NCBI RefSeq assembly: GCF_900996235.1
Contig: NZ_CAAJGM010000208.1
Location: forward strand, 62,001-126,000
Direction of reading: 5' to 3'
DNA from: Paraburkholderia sp. BCC1885
Lineage (GTDB): Bacteria; Pseudomonadota; Gammaproteobacteria; Burkholderiales; Burkholderiaceae
Length of the DNA stretch: 64,000 nucleotides
A program made the position numbers and the translations under genes. The notes below the pieces were generated by a model. It was given only the letters and a program-made list of their open reading frames with translations, was not told the DNA's origin and did no database searches. Within the stretch, counting starts at the first letter, position 1. The number at the start of each line of letters is the position of its first letter. Positions 8,303 through 16,732 of this stretch are shown here, one piece after another.

Positions 8303-9695
8303 GGCGGTTCTCCTCCATCTGTACCGGTTGCAGGGCATAGACGGAACTGAAATCCAAATCCCGCGCGATCACGATCGTGAATTCCGCCGCCTGGTTCTGC
8401 GTAAGCGTCGGCGGGATATTGATCGTGCTGTCGAGCACGCGCGTTGCCATGTCATTGCCGCTTTGCTGCGTGTTCTCGAACTCGATCGAACCGTTATCGT
8501 TGCCTCCGCGCGTGGCAAGATAGCCGATCGAGTCCTGGACAAGTCCGAGCAGCAGGGCCGCGCCAATGCGCTCGCCCCAGTGGTTGTTGACGTATCCCCC
8601 GACGCCCATTCGGCCCAGTGCGTCGGCGGCTGGTGAATCGATCTCTACCGTCACGCCCGTCGGCGTCTTGATGCGCGCCGACAGGATGAACACACGCCGC
8701 TGCCCCTGCCCGAGGTTCGCCCGGTACTCGGTGTTCACCTGAGAGCCGCGTTCGATAAGCAGCACGTGCCCGTTGTCCGAGTAGACGTTCTTCGTCACCG
8801 TGCAGGTCGATATCCCTGCTTCGGTCGAATCAAACGCGGTGTCGCCCACGCAGTCGATCTTCGCGCCCTGGGCCAGGATCAGGTTCCGGTCACCCAAGAG
8901 CGATGCGCTCGCGCGCGGGGTCAGCGTCGGGCTCAAGGCCTGCGCAAGGGGACCGCCTGATGCTGATGCGGCAGTGAGCGCGCCGCGAGGAACACCCGCC
9001 TGGGCACCGCCCGCTGTCGTACCGGCGCCGCCTTCCGGGACCACCGGTGTCGATCCGTCTTTGCCGCCCGCGCCGCCGTCAAACAGTGGCGCGTCGTAAT
9101 AGGTCCGGGCCGGCGCTACGGAGGCCGTACGGCTGACTGGCCTCGCTTCGACGGGCGCCGACGCCGCTACAGAAGACGTCGGGTGCGCGACGCCGGACGT
9201 ATCCGACGCACCCGGGGCCATCGCCAGCGCGGATGAGGCATCATCGAAAGTCCGACCCTGCTGGCCCTGTTCCATGGCGTGGTCACGCCTCGCCCGAGCC
9301 TCGGCTTCGTGCCGCACCAGCATGCCGTGGACCGTCCACACGGCTCCCGCCACGGCCACCACGATGATCGTCAGCGGCGTGAGCCACCACGCACGGGGAC
9401 GCCCCAGCGCGCGCCGTTGCCCCAGCTCCGGCAGTCCGCGATCGGTCGCTGCACCACCCGCTGCCCCATCGCCTGCCGCCACACCACCGGCCGCCCCGCC
9501 ACCAGACGGGGGCGCCTCAGCCGGCGAAATCGTGTTGGGCGCCGCAGTTGCGCCGTTAGCCGGCATCCGGTCGGCGCCCCCCTGAGCGGCCCCGCCGATG
9601 CTGCCTTGAGTGCTCCCTTCAGCACGCCCCTGCCCGTTGCGCGCATCCTGTGCATCCGCTGCATCCTGAGCATCCCGCCGTGTCTGGTCAGTCAT
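8289..9695 (-). CDS. virB10: VirB10 channel protein (TrbI family)
   Basis: A 468-residue protein that spans inner to outer membrane in the core complex. It has a disordered Gly/Ala-rich cytoplasmic tail, one membrane helix (about 103-122, WWLTPLTIIVVAVAGAVW), a long Ala/Gly/Pro-rich periplasmic linker and a C-terminal TrbI beta-barrel domain (LLGDRNLILAQGAKIDC, then VLLIERGSQVNTEYRA, LGRMGVGGYVNNHWGERIG). I chose ATG at 9695, with GGGGAG seven bases upstream; an ATG at 9701 is too close to that site. It overlaps both neighbours. Confidence 0.95.
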   Translation of the reverse strand: MTDQTRRDAQDAADAQDARNGQGRAEGSTQGSIGGAAQGGADRMPANGATAAPNTISPAEAPPSGGGAAGGVAAGDGAAGGAATDRGLPELGQRRALGRPRAWWLTPLTIIVVAVAGAVWTVHGMLVRHEAEARARRDHAMEQGQQGRTFDDASSALAMAPGASDTSGVAHPTSSVAASAPVEARPVSRTASVAPARTYYDAPLFDGGAGGKDGSTPVVPEGGAGTTAGGAQAGVPRGALTAASASGGPLAQALSPTLTPRASASLLGDRNLILAQGAKIDCVGDTAFDSTEAGISTCTVTKNVYSDNGHVLLIERGSQVNTEYRANLGQGQRRVFILSARIKTPTGVTVEIDSPAADALGRMGVGGYVNNHWGERIGAALLLGLVQDSIGYLATRGGNDNGSIEFENTQQSGNDMATRVLDSTINIPPTLTQNQAAEFTIVIARDLDFSSVYALQPVQMEENRHDSP

Positions 9696-10554
9696 CGCCA
9701 TGCTCCCCTGTCTGCCTGGGGACCCGCTTGACCCCATCGACCGTGGTGCCTCCCGCCGGCGGTACGCCGTTCACGTCGTAGGCGTCGTTCCACAGCCCCA
9801 CCACCTCATCGGCCAGACGCAGCACGAACCGGCGACCCACTTCGTGCACCACGATCAGGTCGCCCTGCATGTGCCTGTCCACCACGCTCTCCGATCCGTC
9901 TTCGGCCACCCGGAAGACCGCGGGAATCCGCCGGTTATCCGGAATGCGGATATACGTAAAGCGACCGTCGTCCCACGCCGCGCCCGGTGTGATGTCGTCG
10001 GAATGGGGCATGACCTGCATCGAGTACGCCGTATTACGGATGAGCGGCGGCGCGTCGAGCCTCGCCTGCACGGCAGCAGCGTCCTGCCGCTGCCGCGCCT
10101 CGCTGCCGGCACCCTCGCCGCCTTCGCCGCCCTGATCAGCCGGATAGGTGAAGGTGACGCGGTACATCTCCTGCCTGTTGCCCAACCGGGTCGCAAGCGG
10201 CAACACCACCAGGTCGAAGCTGTAGCTGCGCCGGTCGGTACGGATTTCGAGGTTGGTGTCGTGCGCGGCAAGTTGCGGTTTCAGATACACGTCGTGATCG
10301 CCGCGCTTCGCCAGCACCTGCCAGCCATCCCGGTCACCGGGCGCCACCACCTCGATATGCTCTTTTGCGTCGAGCACGATGTGCGTGGCAAAACCGCGCT
10401 GTGCATCGATCCGGACCACCGCATCGGGCCGGTACAACACCTCGCGCACGCGCGAATCCCTTGACCAGTCAGGCAGATCCCAGGCCAGCGCCGGCACGCA
10501 ACACACACCGAGCCAGGCACAGATAACGCAGACGAGCCACATGGCCGGTTTCAT
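9688..10554 (-). CDS. virB9: VirB9/CagX outer-membrane core complex protein
   Basis: A 288-residue protein with a signal peptide cleaved near ALA-WDLPDW (about residue 24). The CagX/VirB9 fold follows: an N-terminal beta domain (AVVRIDAQRGFATHIVLD, ILV-rich strands) and a C-terminal domain ending ...GRRFVLRLADEVVGLWND. It pairs with VirB7 and VirB10 in the core complex. The gene overlaps virB8 by four bases and virB10 by eight. The Arg/Gln-rich, Gly/Glu-rich linker near 146-160 is compositionally simple. Confidence 0.95.
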   Translation of the reverse strand: MKPAMWLVCVICAWLGVCCVPALAWDLPDWSRDSRVREVLYRPDAVVRIDAQRGFATHIVLDAKEHIEVVAPGDRDGWQVLAKRGDHDVYLKPQLAAHDTNLEIRTDRRSYSFDLVVLPLATRLGNRQEMYRVTFTYPADQGGEGGEGAGSEARQRQDAAAVQARLDAPPLIRNTAYSMQVMPHSDDITPGAAWDDGRFTYIRIPDNRRIPAVFRVAEDGSESVVDRHMQGDLIVVHEVGRRFVLRLADEVVGLWNDAYDVNGVPPAGGTTVDGVKRVPRQTGEHGDD

Positions 10555-11291
10555 TGCGCCCCTCCGCCCGATGTGACGCCCGCCTTCCCCGCGCCACTCG
10601 TGGACGCCCCCGGTGGTGTGTATTCCGGATCACGGCTGTAGGCCGTCACCCGAAACCCCAGCGGATTGCTGATCGCAACGCTCTCCCGGGTGAACACCGG
10701 CGGCCGGTAGGTGTAGGCCAGCGTGATCACGAAACGCACAGGCGGCTCGGCGTTGTCGATCCCGTGCTTGCGGGTCGTGCGCTCGATGTGCACGACGGCG
10801 TGGCCGGGCTCGTCGGGTGGCAGCGTCGTAGACAGGATGCGGATATGTCGCTCCGTGTCTGGGCCGAGCTGACGGTCAAGCGCATCGGGTCCGCCATAGA
10901 TCTGCCGGTAATCCCGTGCGACCGCGTCATCACTCATGTTCAGCACGCTGTCGTAGTCCATCTGCAGCAGCCCCCACACATACCGTTCACGGGACTGGAC
11001 GTATGCATCGACCCAGTGCTTGTCCTGGATCTCGCCCGCGTGAACGTGCTTCGCGTCGAGCACGTCGATGACCTGCGCCTCGCCGGTGAGCCGGTCCACC
11101 TCGATCGGCAGTGGCACAACCCGGTAGAACGGTGCCATGATCGCAAGCCCCGCCGCGCACAGCGCCGCCACGCCACACGCCACGTACGCGACGTGCCAGG
11201 CGCGGCGCTCCGAACGCTCCGTCAGGTCGGTGAGCGATGCCTCCGTGTCCAGCACGCGGCGATAGTCGCGCGTGGTCTTGTCTGGCTTCAT
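10551..11291 (-). CDS. virB8: VirB8 inner-membrane assembly protein
   Basis: A 246-residue bitopic protein: a short cytoplasmic N-terminus, one membrane helix (about 31-53, HVAYVACGVAALCAAGLA) and a periplasmic NTF2-like domain (HWVDAYVQSRERYVWGLLQ, FVITLAYTYRPP). VirB8 nucleates assembly with VirB9 and VirB10. I chose ATG at 11291 because it overlaps the TGA of virB7 (ATGA) and has AGGGG upstream. The frame is open a further 34 codons upstream, but that stretch is the virB7 gene in another frame. Confidence 0.95.
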   Translation of the reverse strand: MKPDKTTRDYRRVLDTEASLTDLTERSERRAWHVAYVACGVAALCAAGLAIMAPFYRVVPLPIEVDRLTGEAQVIDVLDAKHVHAGEIQDKHWVDAYVQSRERYVWGLLQMDYDSVLNMSDDAVARDYRQIYGGPDALDRQLGPDTERHIRILSTTLPPDEPGHAVVHIERTTRKHGIDNAEPPVRFVITLAYTYRPPVFTRESVAISNPLGFRVTAYSRDPEYTPPGASTSGAGKAGVTSGGGAQ

Positions 11292-11449
11292 GGCGTGCCC
11301 CTGTCCTGCGGGGTCACCTGCACCGGCAGGGTGTTCACCAGCACGCGGTGCGATCCGTCCGGTAGAACCGGTTTGGGCGGAGTACTGCTGCATGATGAAA
11401 TAAGGATGACTAATTGAATAATCAGCACCATGTAAGAAAATCTATTCAT
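11288..11449 (-). CDS. virB7: VirB7-like lipoprotein (short gene)
   Basis: A 53-residue ORF between virB5 and virB8, found by reading the third frame. It begins MNRFSYMVLI, has a hydrophobic stretch, and the lipobox LISSC with the lipidated Cys at residue 20. The mature part is short and Pro-rich (SSTPPKPVLPDGSHR). Size, lipobox and place just before virB8-virB9 are what is expected of VirB7, which anchors VirB9 at the outer membrane. AAAGG lies nine bases before the ATG at 11449. The stop overlaps the virB8 start. Automated calling could miss it. Confidence 0.85.
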   Translation of the reverse strand: MNRFSYMVLIIQLVILISSCSSTPPKPVLPDGSHRVLVNTLPVQVTPQDRGTP

Positions 11450-11461
11450 GACCGTGCCTTT

Positions 11462-12178
11462 TCAGTTACCGAAGGTGACCGGGACCATCTGGTCCTGCGG
11501 GCGGGCGGTGTTGCCCGCGCGGCTCATCACCAGTTCCTCGTTCTGCTCCGCAATGAGCCTGTCCTCAGCATCGGCCAGCATCCTGAAGAGCTGCAGCTTC
11601 GTCATCTCGTTGCCAACAGTTGTGCTCTCTGTCTGGATACGCGCCTGCAGTTCGGCAACCCCTTTCGGATCCTGCGTCACATCGATCTGCTGCATCAGGC
11701 TCTGGATCTGGTTCAGTTCCTGCAACTCCGTCTGGTAGGCCTGCGTGCCGAACGCCTTGTCCTGGAACGGCTTGTTCAGCTGGCGCTGGCAGAGCTGCTG
11801 GTCGGTTCCGGTCTGGTCCTCGCAGTTATAGATTTCGCTCGCCGAGCGCAACGCCTGTGCGCTACCCGTGAGCCCCGCGTAGCCGCCGTGCTGGATCGCC
11901 GTGTAGACGCTCTGCCAGTTCGACGGCAGTGAATTCGCCACCACCGGGTTGCTCAGCAGCGCGCCGAAGCCGCGACTGCCGTTAAGCGAATTGAACAGCT
12001 GGATCTCCTGCTGGACCTGCTGCTCCAGTTGCATGAGTTGCGAAATCGCCTGCGCGACACTGGCCGCGTCGAACACGGGAATGCCCTGGGCGTGAGCGGA
12101 CTGTGCGAAGGGCACCGTCCCGGTCATCGCGAGGAGCAAGCCCGTACGGCACAGAATGGATTTCAAGAGTCGCTTCAT
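11462..12178 (-). CDS. virB5: VirB5-type minor pilin
   Basis: A 238-residue exported protein with a signal peptide (MKRLLKSILCRTGLLLAM to AHAQG) and a long helical body rich in Gln (ISQLMQLEQQVQQEIQLFNS; LQELNQIQSLMQQIDVT), typical of VirB5/TrbJ proteins at the pilus tip. Start: ATG 12178 with a GGCAGGTG site; an in-frame GTG eight codons upstream arises from a 15-base duplication. Its position after virB6, rather than before, is unusual for virB operons. Confidence 0.9.
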   Translation of the reverse strand: MKRLLKSILCRTGLLLAMTGTVPFAQSAHAQGIPVFDAASVAQAISQLMQLEQQVQQEIQLFNSLNGSRGFGALLSNPVVANSLPSNWQSVYTAIQHGGYAGLTGSAQALRSASEIYNCEDQTGTDQQLCQRQLNKPFQDKAFGTQAYQTELQELNQIQSLMQQIDVTQDPKGVAELQARIQTESTTVGNEMTKLQLFRMLADAEDRLIAEQNEELVMSRAGNTARPQDQMVPVTFGN

Positions 12179-12185
12179 GACAATC

Positions 12186-12217
12186 ACCTGCCTGTTGGTC
12201 ACTCACCTGTTGGTCAT
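12186..12217. repeat. Duplicated 15-base segment ahead of virB5
   Basis: CCTGTTGGTCA recurs with a 15-base period, giving two start-like codons followed by ACC AAC AGG on the minus strand (ATG ACC AAC AGG TGA, then GTG ACC AAC AGG). The first ends at once in a stop. The rest of the 106-base virB6-virB5 gap shows no gene. Confidence 0.7.
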
Positions 12218-12284
12218 CTACTGCCAGTCATCTGCCTGTTACTCGTGGGTCCCATTCGTCGTCGCCCCGTTCGTCGTCAACCTG

Positions 12285-13478
12285 CTAGCCGCCGTCCCGG
12301 CCGAGGTGGTCGCGAGCAGCGCGCTGGTAGGCCGGAATTGATCCCGCAGAGCCATTCCCGCCGGCCCCGCCGGCCCCGCCGGAGCGGCCGGAAGCGTTAT
12401 CGATGGTTCCACCCGGCTGTCCACCGCGACCTCCGCGTGCACCGCGCAAGGCCTTGCCCAGTGAATCGACGAATGAGCGCGACGCGACGCCGGCCATGAA
12501 CGAACCGAAGCCCGAGAGGGTGGCGCCACCAGCGAGCCCCGATGCAACAGCAGGCAGTTGCCAGCCGACCATCGTGAGGAACACCGCGGTCATGAAGAGA
12601 CCGAGTGCAGTCGCGATGTCCGAGGCGCCGTCGAGCGTCGTCTGTACCTGCGCCTCGAGCGCAGCGGCATTCGTCGCTGGGGATGAACCCGTCACGCCCA
12701 GCGTCGTGAGGTCCGCCGAGAAGGCAGACAGCGCCATCCCGAGGAACGCGGCCACCAGCACCTGCAGCAGGGCGTAGTTGGCGACCTTTGCCGTCCACGC
12801 CTCAAAGAACCTCGCGCTCGGCGCGAACGCGGCACACGCGATGAAGATCGGACCCAGTCCCAGCACGAGATCGAGCAGCATCCTCGCCATCACCACCTCG
12901 ACCCCCAGCACAATCAGGAAGATCGCCCCTCCGATCGCCGCCACCACGCCGCAGATGAGATCCCCGATCGACGCGCCGATCATCGAAAAGCCCACACTCT
13001 CGTGCGCCGCCTTCTTGAAATAGGCACCCGCCACCAGCGCCACCTGCTGGTCGTAACAGTCGAGCGTCTGGTAGATACCGGTGTCGCTTCCACCCGCGCT
13101 GCCGCCGCTCACCGCGCTGGCATTGACCGCCCCGCACCCGGGGTTGCCCGCACCGTTGCTGGCGGCTGCGTTCTGGATCGTCTGCGCGAGCCCGGTCGTC
13201 GCGCCGTTCACCGCCGAGATCACCTGGCTTTGGTAAATCCCGCTGCCGAGCGCAAACGCTAAGATCAGCGCGACCTTGAGCCCTCGCCAGGCAAACGCGG
13301 GAACCGCTTCGTGCGATTCGCCGCGAATGACCGCCAGCCCGTACGTGATGATCCAGATCGTCACCGCGGTGGTCACCACCGGCACCAGCGCACTGGACAG
13401 TGCAGCCGACGTGCTGGTGACGTATGTCGCGGTCCCGTTCTCGAGGGTCCCGCCGATCGAGGTAAAGAGGCCGCTCAT
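12285..13478 (-). CDS. virB6: VirB6 inner-membrane channel protein (TrbL/VirB6)
   Basis: A 397-residue polytopic protein with about six membrane segments (for example ALVPVVTTAVTIWIITYGLA, LKVALILAFALGSGI, LICGVVAAIGGAIFLIVLGV, YALLQVLVAAFLGMALSAF). It carries the conserved RMLLDLVLGLGPIFIACAAF stretch, and its C-terminus is Gly-rich and cytoplasmic. VirB6 forms part of the inner-membrane path for DNA. The stop is 106 bases upstream of virB5, and its start overlaps the virB4 stop by four bases. Confidence 0.95.
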   Translation of the reverse strand: MSGLFTSIGGTLENGTATYVTSTSAALSSALVPVVTTAVTIWIITYGLAVIRGESHEAVPAFAWRGLKVALILAFALGSGIYQSQVISAVNGATTGLAQTIQNAAASNGAGNPGCGAVNASAVSGGSAGGSDTGIYQTLDCYDQQVALVAGAYFKKAAHESVGFSMIGASIGDLICGVVAAIGGAIFLIVLGVEVVMARMLLDLVLGLGPIFIACAAFAPSARFFEAWTAKVANYALLQVLVAAFLGMALSAFSADLTTLGVTGSSPATNAAALEAQVQTTLDGASDIATALGLFMTAVFLTMVGWQLPAVASGLAGGATLSGFGSFMAGVASRSFVDSLGKALRGARGGRGGQPGGTIDNASGRSGGAGGAGGNGSAGSIPAYQRAARDHLGRDGG

Positions 13479-15982
13479 GCTGCATCTCCCTTCTCTGTCG
13501 CCAAGCCCTTTGCTGCCGCCACACTCGCCACACGTCGCGCAAGGCCCTGCCGCACTGCCCTTGCCGCAGCCCGGCGCTCTGCAAGCCTTGCGTGGAAAAT
13601 CGGGAGCCAGCGCGCTGGGGCATCCCCCGTTTCCGCCCGGATCTCGTCAAGCAGTTCGACGTTGTCGGTCGTCCCCGAAAGCACATCGAGGACATCACCG
13701 AGCCCGCCAAGATCCAGCTTGCCGATCGCCGAGCGGTGTCCCTGCTTGACCAGAAACATCCGGCTGTTTTCGCCAAGACTGCGCACGATGCCGAATTCGG
13801 CTTCAGTGAGCTTGAGGCCGTGCACGTAGTCGTCGTAGTCCGCACGCGGGTTCGCGAGGAAGAAGAACGTGGCCGTCTGCTCGACGAGCGCCCGGGCGAT
13901 GTCGCTGCCGAGCACGTCTTCGGGCGACTGCGTGTCGAAGATGCCCAGGCCGTTCTGCTTGCGGATCGTCTTCTGCTTGTTCTTCGCAAAATCCGCGAAC
14001 ACCGGATCGCCCAGGCGCTTCCAGAACTCCGTCATCACATACACGAACCGGCGCCCATCGATGAGGCTTTCGGTCCGGTGCAACAGGTACATCGTGACCG
14101 GCGTTGACACCTCAGGGTCGTCCAGCAGTTCCGTGTCGTCGAACGCGAAAAGAGACCCGGCGGCGAAATCGCACCGGTCGGCCGGATTGTCGAATACCCA
14201 TCCGAGCCGGCCGCCCGCGCACCATTTCGTGAGGCGCGCATACAGGCTGTTTTCGCCAACGTTGGGCAGCAGTTGCCGCACCGTCGACAGCCGCCGCAAC
14301 GCCGGCGCCATCCGGGCGACTTCGCGCACCGCGCGCGAAATCTCCAGTTCCTCCTTGGCCGACAGGGGAGCACCGATATCCACGAGCTTGCGCACGAGCC
14401 GCTCCCAGAAATCAATGTTCGCCGCTGTCGGCTCCATCTGAAATGGATTGAATCCGGTCGGCTCGCCGCGCCTGATCTGCATATAGACGCCGCCCATCGC
14501 CCGGATCGCGATCTCCGTGCCCCGATCCTTGTCGAACACCACTGCAGTGATGCCGTACTTGGTCGCCATCGCGAGCAGCAGCATTTCGAGCGCGGTCTTG
14601 CCGCCCCCCGAGGGCCCGATGATCTGCACGTTGGCGAGCGCCTTCTCATCCGCCGAATCGACCTTCTCCGATGTCGCATGAAAGTTCAGATACAGCGGCT
14701 GGCCGCTTGGCGTCTTGACGATCGTGATCGCCTCGCCCCAGGGATTACCATCGCGCTTGCCCGTGGCAAAGTTGTGCAGGCTAGCGAGTCCACAGAAGTT
14801 GCGTGATGTCAGCTTTGCCTCACGCGGCCGGTAGCGCCAGTTGGCCGGTAGCTGCGCGAACCATGCCGCGTCTGCCACGAGGTCGATCAACGCGCTCTGG
14901 AATCCCGCGTCGGCGAGCTGGGTGCGCGCCGTTGCGACGTGTTTGCCCACCTGGGCGGCACTCTCGCCGAGGACCGCGAGCGAATAGTGATATTCCCCGA
15001 GCACGAAATCGCCGTTCACGAGATCATTGAGCGCGTGGTCCATCGCCGCGATCTGCATGCCCGCGACATCTTCGCCCGCGATCAACTGGTTGCGCTGACG
15101 CTCCAGCGCTTCCTTGGCCGATGGCCGGTCGAGGATCGTGAAACTCTGGGTTTCGATATATTCGTAGTCGCCGTAGAGCAGCCCGTTGAGCATCCCGGGC
15201 TCGGACTCGTCCGGATAATCCTTGATGTCGAGCAGCGCACCGTGCCGAGTCGCCGCGGGTGCGCGGATCTCAACCTTCTCGGCGCCAAAGAACAGGCGCG
15301 AGGTCGGCAGTGCCTCCCGGATCGGACCGGTGGGCACGGGCACCGGCTCCCATGTGCCATTGACGATAAACCCAAGGAATTCCAGTGCGCGCGAATAACG
15401 CACGACCGCCCGGCCGTTGCTTCGCGCCCGTTCATACACCCCGAGCACCTCGGGATCGTAGGGCTTGAGCCCCGCGTCGATCTGGTTGCCGAGTTCGGCC
15501 ATGACACGCAACGCATCGGTCTGCGCCTGGCGGATTTCCGCGAGCGTGCGCCGTGCCGCCCTGCTGAAGAGCCGTCCGAGCCGGGTCCGGCTGGGCCTGT
15601 ACACGACCGTGAGATACAGTTCATTGGCCATCATCCGGTATCCGTCGAAACTGCCGTAGTACCGCTCGGCCAGGTCCTGGCAAAACGCATTCTCATAACG
15701 CGTGCTGAACCGGTCGGTCACACGCCGGCGCACACGGTGCACCCACAGCGCCACATGTCCGCCTTCCAGGCCGCGAACGAGCTGGTTGAAGCCGTTGTGG
15801 CGAACCAGGATCTCCACCGGGTCCGTTGCCTCGAATGCGATGCCACCGATCTTCCTGATCGCCACGTAGTCGTCCTCGCGTGTCCGGATGACGGTGTCAC
15901 TGATATGCGACGAGTAGGGAATGAAATCCGCGACGAACACCTCGCGATTCGCCACCTCCGCGAACTGGGATCTGGCCTGCAT
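13475..15982 (-). CDS. virB4: VirB4-type secretion ATPase
   Basis: An 835-residue ATPase of the CagE/TrbE/VirB4 family, which energises pilus biogenesis and substrate transfer. Walker A is IIGPSGGGKTALEML (about 455-469). The Walker B position (about 650) reads FVYVMTEFWKRL, so the usual Asp before Glu is Thr (codon ACG at 14031-14033). Other family blocks (RQLLPNVGENSLYARLTKW, TGFNPFQ) are intact. Start: ATG 15982 with AGGAGAGGG upstream; it follows the virB3 stop by one base. It overlaps virB6 at the other end. Confidence 0.95.
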   Translation of the reverse strand: MQARSQFAEVANREVFVADFIPYSSHISDTVIRTREDDYVAIRKIGGIAFEATDPVEILVRHNGFNQLVRGLEGGHVALWVHRVRRRVTDRFSTRYENAFCQDLAERYYGSFDGYRMMANELYLTVVYRPSRTRLGRLFSRAARRTLAEIRQAQTDALRVMAELGNQIDAGLKPYDPEVLGVYERARSNGRAVVRYSRALEFLGFIVNGTWEPVPVPTGPIREALPTSRLFFGAEKVEIRAPAATRHGALLDIKDYPDESEPGMLNGLLYGDYEYIETQSFTILDRPSAKEALERQRNQLIAGEDVAGMQIAAMDHALNDLVNGDFVLGEYHYSLAVLGESAAQVGKHVATARTQLADAGFQSALIDLVADAAWFAQLPANWRYRPREAKLTSRNFCGLASLHNFATGKRDGNPWGEAITIVKTPSGQPLYLNFHATSEKVDSADEKALANVQIIGPSGGGKTALEMLLLAMATKYGITAVVFDKDRGTEIAIRAMGGVYMQIRRGEPTGFNPFQMEPTAANIDFWERLVRKLVDIGAPLSAKEELEISRAVREVARMAPALRRLSTVRQLLPNVGENSLYARLTKWCAGGRLGWVFDNPADRCDFAAGSLFAFDDTELLDDPEVSTPVTMYLLHRTESLIDGRRFVYVMTEFWKRLGDPVFADFAKNKQKTIRKQNGLGIFDTQSPEDVLGSDIARALVEQTATFFFLANPRADYDDYVHGLKLTEAEFGIVRSLGENSRMFLVKQGHRSAIGKLDLGGLGDVLDVLSGTTDNVELLDEIRAETGDAPARWLPIFHARLAERRAAARAVRQGLARRVASVAAAKGLATEKGDAA

Positions 15983-15983
15983 G

Positions 15984-16316
15984 TCACCCTCTCCTCTTGA
16001 ACCGCACCGGCGCATACGCGTGTGCACCCCAGAACCGCAGGTTGCGCTGCAGGATCCTCATGCGAAGCCGCAGCGCGAGTTGCGCAAGGCGCTGGTCATC
16101 GCGCTTCGTCACCGTACGCATCGTGATGAACACGGGGATCATCAGGAAGAGAAGCCCTACGCCCAGCGGCGGGCTTGCCAGCAGCGCCCAGATCGCCGGC
16201 AGCAGCATGCCGCCGCCAATCAGCAGAAACGCGACCAGCGGTACGCCCCACAGCATCGCGGGCCGTGTGCAGCCCTTGAATACCGGGTCCCTCAGTGAGT
16301 CCTGACGTGTTTTCAT
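15984..16316 (-). CDS. virB3: VirB3 inner-membrane protein
   Basis: A 110-residue protein with DPVFKGCTRPAMLWGVPLVA near the start, the hallmark of VirB3, followed by two membrane segments (about 21-65). VirB3 associates with VirB4 at the pilus base. The gene is separated from virB4 by one base and from virB2 by 12. Confidence 0.92.
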   Translation of the reverse strand: MKTRQDSLRDPVFKGCTRPAMLWGVPLVAFLLIGGGMLLPAIWALLASPPLGVGLLFLMIPVFITMRTVTKRDDQRLAQLALRLRMRILQRNLRFWGAHAYAPVRFKRRG

Positions 16317-16328
16317 GTCGCGCTCCGC

Positions 16329-16685
16329 TCAGCTCGTGGGAATCAGCATGGCGGCGATCACCGTCGCGCAGCCGACAAAGAGCCCACCAATGAATACGTT
16401 GGCGATGTCGCCGAAGCGGGCGTGCTGGAACATCATCCTGAAGCCCGCCCAGATAATCGCGATCGAGCAGATCACCCCACCGACACCGAGCAGCGTGGTC
16501 TGGATGGTGGTGAGCAGCGTATTGACCTGGGATAACTGCGCGTAAGCGGGCGAAGCCGCCGACAACATCAGCACTGCACCGGTCACGAGCCGCCCATACC
16601 GTCGCCGGCCGCCTGAACCTCGCGCCCACAGCGATGCCAGATGGATATTGAAAAATTCATATCTGATTCGTACTACTGATTTCAT
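16329..16685 (-). CDS. virB2: VirB2-type major pilin precursor
   Basis: A 118-residue precursor with a long, basic N-terminal region and a signal peptide ending ASPAYA-QLSQ. The mature part holds two hydrophobic helices (TTLLGVGGVICSIAIIWAGF and ANVFIGGLFVGCATVIAAML) joined by a short polar loop, as in VirB2/TrbC pilins. Start: ATG 16685 with AGGAG eight bases upstream; seven further upstream codons are in frame but unsupported. Confidence 0.92.
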   Translation of the reverse strand: MKSVVRIRYEFFNIHLASLWARGSGGRRRYGRLVTGAVLMLSAASPAYAQLSQVNTLLTTIQTTLLGVGGVICSIAIIWAGFRMMFQHARFGDIANVFIGGLFVGCATVIAAMLIPTS

Positions 16686-16732
16686 GGTCTGCTCCTGTAC
16701 CGCCATTGCTCATCGCGATCTCTCGCAACTGC

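Noticed and set aside
2390..9737. Very long open frames on the plus strand opposite the transfer genes (for example 2493-4139 and 4676-6991)
   Set aside because: Antisense shadows produced by high GC content; translations are His/Arg-rich without domains, while the minus-strand frames show clear VirD4, primase and VirB motifs.
12239..12547. 102-residue minus-strand ORF at the end of virB6 as an entry-exclusion lipoprotein gene
   Set aside because: It overlaps the virB6 coding end in another frame, has no signal peptide or lipobox and no ribosome binding site.
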